This document shows positions 23,291 to 37,000 of a stretch of DNA of 64,000 bases, in pieces. Positions within the stretch are counted from its first letter, which is position 1. Every line of letters begins with the position of its first letter. Source of the stretch: Strongylocentrotus droebachiensis. Taxonomy: Eukaryota > Echinodermata > Echinoidea > Camarodonta > Strongylocentrotidae. The stretch is from assembly GCA_035222895.1 (NCBI GenBank), contig JAVYIG010000895.1, forward strand, positions 360,909 to 424,908, in the 5' to 3' direction. The notes beneath the pieces were generated by a model. It saw only the letters and a list, made by a program, of their open reading frames with translations. It had not been told where the DNA came from and did not search any database. The translations under genes were made by a program, and so were the position numbers.

Positions 23291-24533
23291 TCAAACGTTC
23301 ATGATTCAAGTGTGTGCACTTCCATATATATATATATATATATATATATATTCCATATGGTAAAAATGATGGGAACAAAAAATGTATGGACGGTGAAAAT
23401 GGTATGACTTTCTCATTCTAAACCAGTCCTCTTGTTTTTATAATGTTTCTATAACAGGGCTTCTTTTCTTGGGTTATTTTCGCATCGTGGCTTAATATTA
23501 TTCTTACATAATTCTCATTGAATAAAATCCACATTATTCTCAATGAAAATGAACATTTATTTGTTCCCATCTGAAATATTGAATATAAATTACGATTACA
23601 TATGAAAGGGGTTGAATTTGCATAGGCCTAAGTTTTTTTTAATTGCTTTAAGAAACAGATTGGAAAGTTTTTGAGAAAATGACGATCAATGAGTGTGTTA
23701 GAAAAATTAGTACTGTTTTCGTATTTTTGTTTCACGGTTTTGTATTTTTGTTACCTTCTGAAGGAGATTATAAAAATTGAGCTCAGACATTCAATTGTGA
23801 TGAGAAATCAAGTCAATGTTAGGTTATCGCAGCTTTGTCTTAAGCCTTTCCTTCCCTTTTAATTTTCTTTATCCTAACATATTTTGCTTATTTGTTTGTT
23901 TGTTTTAGTTTCCATATTTTTGTTATTGAACACAATGGAACTACATGTACTTTCTAAAAATATACGCTCAGGATCGATTTCAATACCATACTGTATATCA
24001 CGTAGCAATTATGTTCGGATTAACTTATGTCATTGTCATGTGCGAAGGCTATTGAAATTGCCTTTAGCTGATTTTTGAAATTCTTTGCGATTGTGCTATT
24101 GATCTGGCCCTCATAATCTTCCATTTTGAAATGTTTCTCTAAAGGAATATGAAGTTCGTTTTCAAGGTGCTTTTACGACAAAGGTTTTTTACAGTTACAG
24201 TTGAATTTTATTTATTTAAAATATTCATACACCAACCGTTAATCATAAAAAAATGTTAAGAATTAAGGAACAATGTTAGCTTAAAATTCCCACCCCTGCA
24301 CAGTTGAAGAGTAGCGTGTGAAGCCTACGTCCTCGTTTGGATGGTAAGGAAGTACACTAACAAATCTTCCAATGTTCCCCTGTCTGGATAAGCCACTGAT
24401 TATTTATTTCCCCCTTTTTTCAATCCTATTTCTTGCATTACAATTTGGAAAAATACACAGGCAACAGACAAGGAATATAAGAAATGAAACTTGGATACAA
24501 CATTCGTGTCTTTAATTTTGTCTTTTACATCGG

Positions 24534-24686
24534 TCCAGGAACGGTTTTAGAAGAATAATCTTTGGGGATGGGGAATGGGGTTTTTGCATTCAAATTCCAC
24601 TAGTGTGCCTCGCGAAAATTTAAGATTTTTTGGTCAAGGTGGGGGGGGGGGGGGCCTCAAGCACTCCTGCAGAACCGCTCCTGCAT
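24534..24686. mobile_element. Short inverted-repeat element with CAGGAACGGTT ends
   Basis: The left end CCAGGAACGGTTTTAG and the right end (complement of CAGAACCGCTCCTG) are imperfect inverted repeats around a poly-G tract. The same end (TAGAACCGCTCCTG) occurs at 5579-5592 after another poly-G tract, suggesting a dispersed family. Confidence 0.55.
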
Positions 24687-26133
24687 CATCGTGCAAGTTA
24701 TTGGTGGAAGTTCATCGCTGAGAGTTAATGGTGACATACAGCTGTATTAACTTATGAGGGAGATTATATCGAAATCCATGCACCCTCCCTTTAATGTGCA
24801 CTTTAGTGCCCCCTCCCCACCACTCAGTCTGTCATACCCATCCACTCTACGCTGTATTGTGGCTGACCATGTAGTTGTGTATGACAACTCACATCACGGA
24901 ATGTCTTTTCGTTTGATGCAGCAATGTTAACGAGAAATGCATGCCTATGTGTGGGGTTAGTAGTATATAGGCCTGGACACCAAGCAAAAACAAAAATGCC
25001 CTTTCGTGTTTTGCTTTTGAGAGATACCATTGACCTTTGGAGAATGGCTCTGCGGTTGACAATATATGGCAAGCTTTACAGCAAAGGCATTGGTAGAGTG
25101 GTTTGTGTGTCTCATCTGCTATTGTGTGTAGCCTCTGAGAAAGGTAAACATGTTTATATTGCATCATAGACCCCATGTATTAAAATCAATCAAAAACAAA
25201 CAAACAAACTAACAAAGAAATAAACAAACTACCCAATCTCAATTACGAACGGGATTAATGTTTCACCCCAAACGCGTTATTTTGAATTTCTTACTAAACT
25301 TCTAAAGAGGGACGCTACCACAATTCAATTGTTTGATCAATGCAGGTAGCACAATGGCAAAATGAAGTGTATTTGCGTCATAATTTTGAAACGAGCCTTT
25401 AAAAACATTTATGTTGCCCTAAAAATATTTCAATGTATCCAATATTGGTCAACTTCTCACTCCTTCCTCTTTCATTCACACACTCTTTAATTTTGCTTGC
25501 TTGCTTGATTTTTTTGGTTTATATTTGTCGAAAAAATAAAATAAAATAAAGACTTTCTAAAAGAATTTTCAGTATCATTTTTTTCTGAACCTCTGTCGGT
25601 AAATTTGAAATCTGACGACCTGATTTGACTATCTTCGGCTAGTACTAATCTGAGAGACCCTTTTGCTTATGATGGGGGTTGGTGCATGGAAATTTGTGCC
25701 TAATTTGTCGGCAAATTCGGTACGAATACCCCTTAAAAATGTGTAGCAACGCCCATGTCTCTACCTGTCATAATTTCCTTTATAGTCATCTTCACTCACG
25801 CACTGAAAGACGTGCAGATGATGAGCAAGGTAGGCTTTAATTTAAGATGCATAGAGATTCCCGCCAAAACCTCGTTTCATCGTCTGACCGTACGTAATAC
25901 ACGATGATAGCGCCCAGACACGCGATGTAAACCACAAATGAAAACGCGCAACATTATTTTAGCAGTTCGAGATCTGTTATAGATTTGACATAGTACGATC
26001 TACATGCTCTTGCGTTTAAAGCCCAATGTGAAGGAGTGGCAGCATCTTTCCTTTCAAAATGGTAGATTTAGCAATTTTAAATGATGGATGTAACCTTTAT
26101 GGTGTTGAATCCAGCGATACATATAGACTGAAA

Positions 26134-26981
26134 TACACTCTAAGAAAAAAGGGTTCAAAAAAGGGTGCAAAATAAGAGTTTGCACCCTTTACATAAAATT
26201 GAACCCTATTGAAGGAAAAGGGGTTAAAAAAAGGGTGCAATATAAGATTTTGCACCCTTCCCACAAAAATGAACCCTAACAACCCAAAAAGGTGCAAAAT
26301 AAAAGTTTGCATATTGCATGCATATTCATGATTACTTTCCACGTGTTCACATAAAAATACATTTATCATATGATATGTTAAGCAAATTATGACAATGCAC
26401 TTAAATTTTGTGATTTGTATTTTCCTTCGGCAATCATTAACCAATAGATTATTTTGTCTGATCATGTTACAATTACATTCACGTTTTAGCAATAAATATA
26501 GTGATTATATGATTACTAACCAAGAAACATCATGCATGTTTAATATGTATATGTGTACGAGCAAATGTCACGAGTATTCCTCGATGATGGGTGCAGGATT
26601 GCACCTTTTAAATGGTGCAGGATTGAACACCTTAATGTGCTGCTATTGCATCGGTTTGCACCCCTAAAGGAGCAGGATTGAACCATTAAGGGTACTAACA
26701 TGTCTCCTAAAAGGTGCATTCTGGCACCCTCCTAAAGGGTGCAGGATTTAACCCCTAAAGGTGCTGCTATTGTTGCATCGGTTTGCACCCCTAAAGGTGC
26801 AGGATTGAACCATAAAGGGTACTAACATTTCCCCCAAAAGGTTCAATCTGGCACCCTTTTGAAGGGTGCAGGATTGCACCTTTAAAAAGGGTGCAGGATT
26901 TAACCCCTAAAGGTGCTGCTATTGTTGCATCGGTTTGAACCCCTAAAGGTGCATAGTTGCACCATTTTTTCTTAGTGTGTA
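26134..26981. mobile_element. MITE-like element with an internal GGTGCA minisatellite
   Basis: The ends TACACTCTAAGAAAAAA (left) and TTTTTTCTTAGTGTGTA (right) are inverted repeats. The interior is built from degenerate copies of GGTGCAGGATTGAACCCC and its complement in both orientations, near 26150-26300 and 26580-26970, on either side of about 280 bp of unrelated sequence. There is no transposase. Confidence 0.72.
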
Positions 26982-27228
26982 CAATATTTTGAAAACCACT
27001 TCTCATCCCTTTAATTGATAATTTAACACTTTAAAAATGATGCATTATGAAACTAAATTGTCATAATATAGGTTAACCCCTGTGAAAGAGAGAACAGAAG
27101 GGAAAGGAAATGGTGAATAAACAAGACAAAAGTTAAAATGGCAAGAGAGGCGAGTACAATGATGGACAAATAAACAGAAAATAGAGATGGCTAACGAAAC
27201 CGACAAAAAAAGAGTGAGAAAAGGGCTA

Positions 27229-27352
27229 AACAGAGCTGTAACCAGATAAGATGAGAGGTAAGGGGGGGCAGATAGAGAGAGGAAAGAGAAACAGACATGC
27301 ATAGATAGGGGTATACAAGAGAGATAGAGAGAGAGAGGGGGTGGGGTGGGGG
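27229..27352. repeat. GA-rich low-complexity tract
   Basis: Purine-rich GAGAGA/GGGTGGGG sequence; the Pro/Ser-rich minus-strand ORFs are artefacts. Confidence 0.7.
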
Positions 27353-28128
27353 ACACAATGCTAAGTTTTGTTTAACTGCCACTTATGTATTAACAGATCA
27401 TAATAACAATAAAATAATGTATTCGTCTTACCTTAGACTAGGATGCTATTTTTTTAACTGCCACTTATTTTAACCATAGTACTAGTAGGTTCATGTTTTA
27501 ACAGATCATAATAACAATAAATGAATGTATACGTTTTAATATTAAATGTAAAATACAGGAATGGCGAAAACGGAGAAAATGCAAAAACGATTTGTTCAAA
27601 AAGCAATTCGGCATTTCCTTGCGTACATGTATATTGAATTTTCCCCCATAATGTTAATATGCGCGGTATAGTTCTTGTGAGAGAGACGGGTGTTTAGAAA
27701 TAGGTTAATGAAAGGTTGATGAAATGATGGAGTCACGTGACCAGCCATGTGACAAATGAATGGAAGAAACTGCGATGTCCATGGTGTATAATGACGAGGG
27801 AAAATGTATATTAGATGTCGCACATGGAAAAGTGACTTACGTAGGCCCAGTGTCCTCATTGTCACTATCATTTTATTTCTTTTAACCAGTTATTTATTCA
27901 TAGTAGATTTGTTCAGACACGCAGTGAGCAAAAAGAACTGATGCAAATGAAATAAAAGTGGTTCTGGTACTCCACTGGCGTCTGCATTAAATGGTTTGAG
28001 ATCTTTTTTAATCAGTTTGGCTACTCCGGTGAAACTATTTACATGAAATTCTATGTTTAGTTTGTTATTTTCCTAAAATGTCATATATATTTGTTTTGTT
28101 CTTTAACGAGAAAACCGTTGCAGTAATG

Positions 28129-28132
28129 TCCC

Positions 28133-28189
<57 letters not shown>

Positions 28190-28192
28190 AAT
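28129..28192. repeat. poly-C, (CT)n and (TA)n compound microsatellite
   Basis: About 13 C, then CT repeats, then TA repeats in direct succession. Confidence 0.9.
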
Positions 28193-29681
28193 ATATTTCA
28201 TCGGATTGGCACTTTTCTAGGACTAATCATAGATCATTTACTTTTGATGATAATATTGATGAGCGTTTTCACCCGTCTTGTTTGTTTCAATTATCTGATT
28301 CTAATTCTACCCCTTTTTTTTCTATTTACTAAAATTCATTTACAATTACAAGGATGTGTTTTGTGTGTGTGAAACTTCACGAGTATGCGCTTTATTTTTA
28401 AGAATAACCAGTATTTTTTTATTTTTGCGTTGTCAAAAACAATAAGGAAACAAAAACAAAAAGAACATGAAAACAAATGAGTGAATAAAATAGATAAAAT
28501 TGAATAGGCCGAGGCCTAATGGAAACTGATGTGTGGTCTACGGCAACACAACCAAGTCTGGAAACAAGAGGTTTTAAACTCGCAAACGCAAAAAAAAAAC
28601 ACAAGTATGAGTATAACCTTGCAATAAAAATTATGTCCACTTCTCCCAATTTTTACGACATAAGGAGACACACGCGCTCTCTTCCCTTTCCACGTCCTCT
28701 TTCTCTCTGTTTCCCTGTATCTCTCTCTCTCTCTCCATCTATTTTATTATATCTCGTCCCGTCTCTTGAAGACGTCGTTGAACAACTGCTAGACTTCGAA
28801 AGCGGGATCTTGTTGCCGGTCAGTCAGGCGGGCGGCTGCCCATTGCCATAGCCTCACCGTCTCGGTACTTTCTTCTTGTACAGTCGAAGGCCAAAACTCT
28901 ATTTCGTTGAAGTTAAACAAACAAATAAAAAGTTTGTGACGGAAACGTTGGTGAAAATGTATGATACGCTCTTACATCACGGCTAAAGCCAACAGTGGTT
29001 ACAAATCATCCCATTATCAATTTTGTTTATACAACAACGTGAATATTTATGCTAAAATTAATACAAATGCCTTTAAAGGTAATATTTTACAATGTGGAGA
29101 TTATCATACAAATAAAGGGCTTTGCAAATCAGGTAATCAATAAAACGAACACCGATTAAACAATGTCTTACGAAATGATATTCTGAGATAGATCGCCATT
29201 TTCCCATATGCGTTTATAAAACGCACTTTAAGTAAACAACAAACTAAAGAAGAATGATATTAAATCTTTTATACATATGAAATAATAAAAAAAATTGCAA
29301 GGAACTTTCAAGAAACTTTCAAATTTCTTTCAAGCGGTGCATGTAGGACGGATCATTATGCACAGTACAAACACCTTTTTGTATGGCCCTACAAAAAGTA
29401 GAATGATAACTTTAGAATAATTTTGATAATCGTCGCAGTGGTGACGAAGCATTCTCATGTTGAAATAAAAGTTATCATCACAGAAACTTGGCCAGCGTGG
29501 GTGGTACATTTTATTCCTGTTTCCGGTTTACACACGACAACTGTTTTCGTCTAGACGTTCGCGCGATTAACAACCGATATCCCTCTTGGCATGGAATCGC
29601 TCATCATTTAATACAGCTATGTACCTGAGAATTGTGATTGACATGATATTACTCAGAAGAGGACCGCACATCACCTTGCTC

Positions 29682-29720
29682 TAATCCCCTCAATACCCCG
29701 CCCCTGACGGCAGGGGATTA
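29682..29720. promoter_or_regulatory. Inverted pair of TAATCC (K50 homeodomain) sites
   Basis: TAATCCCCT at 29682-29690 and its exact complement AGGGGATTA at 29712-29720 are separated by 21 bp of GC-rich sequence inside Prrx intron 1. TAATCC is the core recognised by Otx/Gsc/Pitx-class homeodomains with lysine at position 50. The site match is seen; enhancer function is inferred and weak. Confidence 0.25.
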
Positions 29721-32700
29721 AGAAACGAGTATGATGCGGCAAAGAGCATCGTCTGCTAAACGCGGAAAAAGTGCAGGGGGTTGTTTCGCGCCGATAATTG
29801 ACTAGCGGCATACGAGATTAAAATGTCAACCTTAGCTCATGGAGGTGTTTCGAGCAGATTTTGGCGAATCATCGCTTGTCATGTATACCTGAGATAGTGC
29901 AATATGACGTTTACATTAAGCCATTCTTTCCAACCGCGAAACATGTATCCGCCACTGCAAATTAAATTTGGCATTAAGCACGCCGTTCTAATTCAGACGA
30001 GTAAATTCTTATCGCGTTTTTACTGAAAAGGCATTTAAAAAAACCTTTATGCCGGGGTCCCCTTTGAGACAGATAACTCATGCAAACAAATTAGTGAAGT
30101 GCCATTTTGGGAACAGATTGGGCTATTACTTTTATGGGCCCCCCAAAAAACTGGGCTACAGTAGCGCATCAAGTATTAAGCTCAGCATTATCCTCAGGCA
30201 AGTCGAAACTATTTTGTCCATTGCACCACAGACCACAACCGGGATTTTAGTGTATCGATCTCGTATGCATGGAGCCAGAAGGGCTTTAATTCCTATCATT
30301 TAAAGCACAGTTAACGCCCTTCTGGCACGGGAAGGGTTTTGATCCTTGGATGAAGCCTAGTAGGTCCATGGGCGAACTTATGTCCCTGCCAGTGCCACCG
30401 TCTTCTAGACCATATGGAGTGAAAAGAATGTTAATTTATGTTCAGAGCTCTACAATACAGTGACCGAGGTGATAATAATACTGTAAACGAATTGATCAGA
30501 TAATGGAAAAGCGCTATAATTATTATCATCGCTTGTACAAGTATTATTATTATAATTATTAATTTTATTAGTATTGTTATTGTTATACTTCTTCCTCTTC
30601 CCTTGTTGTAGTAGTTGTTGTTGTTGTTGTTCTTCTTATTATTATTATTAGTGTGTCAAATTTATTCTTTTCATTTATTCGTTAGATATCTTGGGCCTAA
30701 TACTTGACGAATAAAATGAACTAATTATATGTGGAATCCTCATGTCAGTATCATTAATCTACACATTACATTTTCTTTTTACACTCCATCGATCAGGAGT
30801 AATAAATATTAGACAAAAAAACAAATATTAACTTTTCAAAAAGAAAACCCATTTTAATCTGCAGTACGGTAATAAATTATACCTTTTGTGAGTTTTGATG
30901 AGCTGCATTAAAATTGGTTCCAATCTCCCCATCGCGTGAATAAAATCATTGGTGTAGTATTATGTTTGTCTTTAATCGCAAGGCGTCATTTTAGTTTTTG
31001 TCTCCCATTTAAATCGCTATTTTTTTCATAGCACAGACTTTCTTTCATTCTAGATATTCCATGTGAGTATGTGTTCATAGAAACATTGAGGTTTGAGTGG
31101 TCGCTTCGTTCTTTAAAATACGTACATATCTATTTCAAGCTTGTTAACATCGCCAAACATTTCGCGTTGTTACAACCCCAAAGCCTTATTTTTAGATGCA
31201 AAGTAATTGTGTAATCAACTTATCAGTTTCAAATGTTCCTAAAATGGATACATTTGCGGGTACCAGTCCCACATCATTTCCTTCGTGTCTGTAATGTCCT
31301 TCAAATACCATAATGATTATCTAGCGGCTCAGTTGTAACGAATCAACTCACAAAGTTCAAAACATTTTTCCCCTCTCGACGGAACGCTCAACGAATGTCA
31401 CTTTCAGATATATAATCTACGCGTCCGTGTCTTGTTTTAGCAGAACGCTAAATGAGTCTTAATCCCGTGTACTTTTTCGAAATGCCAAGGAAATTATCCC
31501 GCAACTGCAGAAATACATAAGCACCTGGTGATTCGATCTCAGAGTCTTTTATATCTCCTCACGTTTTTCTTTCTTTCTTTTCGTTTTCATCTCTGCCCGT
31601 CTTGGCCGCGCCTTGTTGCAACTGGGCCGGAGCCTCCCAATGCTGGTTAACTAACTAATCTTGTTTGACATTTGAATAAATTGGACCGGAATCCAGCGTC
31701 GGCCCAATCGGGTTTCACAATCGAGAAAGTTTGTCGAGGAATCGCCGTCCGACGAAGGAAGGCGGTGATGATGAAGATATCACAAGAAGATGATTTGAGA
31801 GAGAGATGGAAAGTGACAAATGGGAGACACTCGATTCAGTTTGGGTTTGCCAGGCCAACGTGTCATCTTCAAAATACATCCCTTTGATAATTATCATCAT
31901 ATCACGTCTTACGTACATCCAGTACAGACAGCACGTGTTCAAACAAATTTAATATCTTTCCGCCAGAGTAAATTGCCCGTAAAAGGGTTTAAGCCTTGGC
32001 CCATTTATCCGACTTCCCTCGATATGGACAAAAAGGAGAATGTAATTCCGATCTACCAAGATATAAATTCTAGATATAAAAGAAAATTGTGATAATTTAA
32101 CAAAGATATCTGAAAAGTAAGACTTTGTGTTCGTGGATACCAATTGAAAAATTGAAGAAAAACGACATTTGTAGTTAATAGAAATATATGTTAATACTAT
32201 TCGTCAAATAATTTAGGAAGATAGAGTAGTAAACCACGTGATATTAAAATTAAAGTGTTGAAATTAAAAACACAATTTACTCGAGGAAAATGACATGTTT
32301 TCACAGTCGATTGCGGGCCGTCCATTCATTTGGTGTTCTTTCAAAACTCAATATCCTTCAATATATTCTTTTTGCTGTGAATCAGAAATTATGAAAGCCT
32401 AATTATGAAAAGGTCAAGTTGAGTGCAAGAATGAAGATGGTTATCACTGCACACGCCTTCTAGACAGAGTTAGTTTTTAGCTGATTAATTATTTCCCTTG
32501 GAAAAGTGCGACCACAATTCATGACCTTTACACAGCTCAATATAGGCGTAAAAACTTTAATTTTTATCTAAGATTCCACTTTGCTTTACTGTCTATGCAG
32601 TAACCGTGATAACGGTCTGAATATAAGGATTCAGGGTGAACCTGAAGATTTTTTTTTTTCATTCAAAATTCTTTGACCCACTTTCTCCATCTTATGTGTA

Positions 32701-32924
32701 GTCATGGTAATTTTATTCTGAAAAAAAGCATTCAGGCTGGTATGTCGGAGAACACTTTTCTTCATATTTTGGACATTATGTTGTGTCTATTAGGAAGCAC
32801 TATTCTTTTGAACGAGAAAGAATGAAACGAAGAAAGAAAATATTGAGATCTTACCCAAGATTGCAACATTAGTATTAATTTTACTCTAGCATTAAATTAG
32901 CATTAGCATTAAATACCAGGTACC

Positions 32925-33062
32925 CGTTTACATCTGGGTGGAGAGTGACAAAGGTGACTTTATGATGTCTTTAAAAAGGACGTTAGTGCCATTCTGAGAT
33001 TCGAACCCTCAACCCTTGGATTGAGAGTCAGGTGAATGAATCACTATACTACGACACCTCCA
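32925..33062 (-). mobile_element. tRNA-derived SINE, minus strand
   Basis: The complement carries GGTGTCGTAGTATAGTGATT, a B-box-like GGTTCGAATCTC and the body CACTAACGTCC...GGTACCTGG shared with the SINEs at 346 and 4888. Confidence 0.7.
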
Positions 33063-33794
33063 GAAGACAATATATTGAAAGAAAATAATAATTTTACAAC
33101 ATTACAATCTTGATTTATTTCTGTATTTTTTCAGGTTGATAATTGAGTAATAACATCGTTTGTTGAGATACATAATATCATTAACTCATATATAATTGAG
33201 CATAGCATTCTCACCCTTCTTTCCTTTAATGAATGGTATTATAATACACGTACAAGTGATGAGAAAAAAAGAGACTCTTATTTTTATGCCATTTTAACTT
33301 ATGCACCCAATTTTTTAAAAATGCAGTACCAGATGGAAGTGGAAAAAGTGGCTACTGTATTAAAAAGGCGGCCTTTGTAGACAGGTGCTACAAAACACAT
33401 TTCGTTATCGCCTGAGACACAAAATACAAGACCACTATAGACAGGTGGCCTTTATACAGAGGTGACCACTAAGACAGGTTTGCCTGTACTTCTTTTTAAC
33501 ACTTCATTCTATCCATGCACTGGAACATGTAATGATTACTTACTCCACGTGATGGTAGTTGTGTCCAACAACATCAGGGTATTCTTTTGCCCCATGTGGA
33601 TGACGTTTTGTCCAGTTACACTCACCTTTGACTACAAATTGAGCAGAGAAATCGCCCTGCCTATAAACGGCCAAAAGTTGGTCGGACACATTATAATTCT
33701 CATGTCGGGCGATTTTTTTTTTACATTGTATATTAGCCAATAATTTTGGGAAATCGTCTCACAAATGTAACTTTCTTCATCCTTTTCCCCGCAG

Positions 33795-34000
33795 GTTTAT
33801 TAGATGATGGATCCTGCGGCTCGTTGTCAGATAACGGGATCATCTCGGCCAAATCAAAACGGCAGCGCCGCAATCGGACCACATTCACCACCGCTCAGCT
33901 CGATGCTCTGGAGAAGGTGTTTGAAAGGACGCACTACCCTGATGCTTTCTTACGCGAGGAGCTTGCAAAGAAGGTCGATCTCACAGAAGCACGAGTCCAG
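33795..34000 (+). CDS. prrx: Prrx-type homeobox protein, coding exon 2 (homeodomain residues 1-46)
   Basis: The exon accepts phase 1 from exon 1 through a split Gly codon and ends in phase 0 at CCAG|GTAAGG. It encodes a short acidic/Gly/Ser linker and then homeodomain sequence from QRRNRTTF to [21 protein letters not shown] and [27 protein letters not shown] and LTEARVQ match Prrx best; DRGX, Alx and Rax differ at more positions as remembered. The exon stops between homeodomain positions 46 and 47, the conserved intron site of paired-class genes, so recognition helix 3 must be on a later exon. No such exon (W-F-Q-N-R-R-A-K) was found in the remaining 30 kb. Confidence 0.93.
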
Positions 34001-37000
34001 GTAAGGACGAGATATATTTTATTTATTCATTTGTTTGGTTTTCTTTTTTTTTTTTAAAGCAGGGTATAGTCCCATTCAGCTCCACAAAATGATAAAACAT
34101 TTTGTATCATGGTAATGACAATAACAACTTTTAAATTGAATGAAAACACAAACTAAAGATATGTGATTAATACAAAGCAAAATAAAAAAAAGTTTACAGG
34201 TTAGAGTGAAATTAGTAAAAGAATTATAAGTGACATATATTTTTTTTAAATCAATAGATGGATTGGAAATGGCGTAGGCGTGTTTTGAATATTGTAGGAA
34301 AGGGGATGTTTGATTCAACATTACTAGGTTTAAAGTAGGTCAAATATAAATATGAAATATTGATATTTAATGTTTGATTCAGATCTAGAATAGATGTTAA
34401 TTTAGTTCACAGATCATTTATTTTCATTTATAAATCGTATTGTCAAAATTTGTGATAAATACATTTAAAAAGTAAACAAAACAAAACAACATCTAAAACT
34501 GTATCAGCAACAAAATACGTTGCCTAATGTGCACCTTTTTTTAAATGAAGGGTATAAACTTACATCTTCAAAAAAGGAAAAGAAAAAAAAACAAATTCCC
34601 TGAAAACGTTTTATTACCACTAGGGTAAAGGTGAATTTAAAAAAAAAGAGCAAAAATTGTATCTGAAAGTTGAAGATAACAAGCATTATTATCTTGCTCA
34701 CTGACAGAACTAATTACCAATAACAATTTTTAAGATATAGGCCTAAATATATTGTATGTTTAAGCAATACAAAATATGATTAATAACATCAGAGAAAATG
34801 GTGATAAAAGCTTCCGTTATTAACTTAATCCATCGTTTAGCTATGATAGAGAGTAGAGACTGCTTAAAAAATACGAAAGAGAGACAGAAAGAAAGAAAGA
34901 AAAAAAAGAAGGAAGGAAGAAAGAAAAAAAGACAAAAAACAGGACTTCTGTAAACAGCCGCCTATCCAGCCCGATGTAATCATGCAAATACTAAAATAAC
35001 ACCGAACATGTCTTGACGAAATTTCTACATATCAGGGGAGTAAAGACATCGTCAGCTAGATGTACAATGTCAACAAATATATTCGCCAATTTCCACCTTT
35101 TTTTTTCTTCCATGGTACATGTTGCAAGCTAATGCAAAATCAGAAGAAAACAAAACAACCCTTCATATATCTGCATAGGATAGCATAAAAATCTATCGAT
35201 TCTTCTTCTGCCTTATGACACGGGTCGTACTAACATTATCAGCATGTTATTCTTAGGGGTTAAAGGTCAAGTTCAAGTTCATTACTTGATACGGAATTGA
35301 TGTTGACATGAATATGACTGACTTAAAGCGCAAATAGAAATGGCGTCCGGATTGATATTTGTCTTCAAATTCAAATATTTCGTTCCCTATTTCTTTGAAT
35401 TTTGGCTATAGTGCTCAAAACGTTCAGACATTTTTTTTTCTTTCTTTTTTTAGATGATGCGTAGCTTGGCACCCATGCTACAGAGTTTTTAGTGCTTTGA
35501 ATGTTTCGTAAGGTGGGGGTAATGCTCAAATAACTATGCCGTTACGTAGCGGATTTAATTTAAAAAAATCACCTGTTTTGGAAGAAATTTTATCACAGTC
35601 TTCATGAAGGATTTTCATCAGTCGGCAACATATTTAACAGAGGATTGTCGTGATTGTCCAGGTTTTTCGTGAGATTTAAGGTAACTGTTCATATAGTATT
35701 CACGCTGGAACTAGAGTATTTTGTCAATACCCACCGTATTCGACTGACTTTATCCATGATGGGGGCTTGACAAAATATTGATCTGTTTTGCATCGAAACA
35801 AAAACAGTGAACGTCCCAATCTCTCTCACGAGTATAATTAAAGTGAAATAGAGTCGAGGTTTCCCGACCGGCCACCCATTTCTCCAAGGCTGGTCCTTCC
35901 AGAAGTACAAGTCAACAAGATCCGGTATTATAGCAGCCTTTCATCAAATCAAGAGTTGGGCCATACGTCATGGTCAAAATTTAGCACTGTAACTTGAACA
36001 AAGCATACCATATACAGGGGTGATGTTTGTTTGTTTGTTTGTTTGTTTGTTTTATTTCCGAAAATCATAAAATCAATAGTTCAATATAACCGAATCAAAG
36101 ACTTATATAACATTTATAGAATGATAAAACTGTTGGAGAGTCCGTTTCAGAGCCATTAACATAATGGCTCTGTTCTTCCATGGAGTCCATGTTACCAGTA
36201 GTAGATGTGTGTTTCCTTTTTAACTCGTAACATTCAGTGCTATGTTTTAAAACCTGGGCAATTTTTTTAAACAACACTTGTTATAAAAAAAAAAAAATGC
36301 TAAAATTTCTATGACAAATTTGCTCTCAGCCAATCAAATGCCACGATTTCAGTAGCTTATAACATTAATTAATGTAATTTGTTATATGAGACAGGACCCT
36401 GGTTATGTGCTCGTTGGACAAGAGGCATCATTAATACGATTGCGTTATTACGTGCACTGATCAACCCTGTAAATGCAGTGAAGTAGTACGCCAATAATTC
36501 AAAACAACTTTTGCGCTGTTCATTCTGCGTCCACCTTTTCTTTTGGAGTCTCAAATCGCGTTTGGAAGGCAGCGTCAATCGATAGCGCAGTGATACGTCA
36601 AAGAAAGGGCGCCCCGCGTGCAAGGAGTATATGAAAGCATGTATCTGTTTGACTGCAGAACCTACTTTTTCGTTTCTGCCAAACGGGATCTGACGATGAT
36701 CATTGCCTTTACCTAAGAGCACCGTATACTCTTACATGGGTGTCGAACCCGAAACCTCCTTGTTACCACTGATCTAACCACTGCGCCAGCTCTATGAAAA
36801 AATATTCTCGAAGTACAGTGAGGCAGGGAGATTTGTGAGTAATGTTGACGTACAGGGGGATACAAAGATTGAGAGACAAAGAGCTTGAAAGTAGAACCAA
36901 AGAAATCAAAATATTCCAATAATATTTAATGATAACATGATCACAAACTATACCCCCGAAATGAACATGTTTAGTGTCAAAACTAGCTCGCTGCAGCCCA

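Larger units (their letters stand above)
15882..33794 (+). other. Prrx intron 1 (about 17.9 kb)
   Basis: It is bounded by GTATGT (15882) and TTTTCCCCGCAG (to 33794); both sides are phase 1. It contains microsatellites, inverted-repeat elements (17004-17351, 24534-24686, 26134-26981), a minus-strand SINE near 33000 and several stretches of balanced, non-repetitive sequence (about 22000-22230, 29640-30020, 31330-31700) that could hold enhancers. No convincing alternative exon was seen; the many short ORFs lack recognisable domains. Confidence 0.7.

Noticed and set aside
27045..27382. Minus-strand Pro/Ser/Leu-rich ORFs
   Set aside because: They arise from a GA-rich low-complexity tract and have no motif.
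36723..36802. Functional tRNA gene on the minus strand
   Set aside because: A/B boxes are present, but the stems are incomplete and no clear anticodon arm could be drawn.
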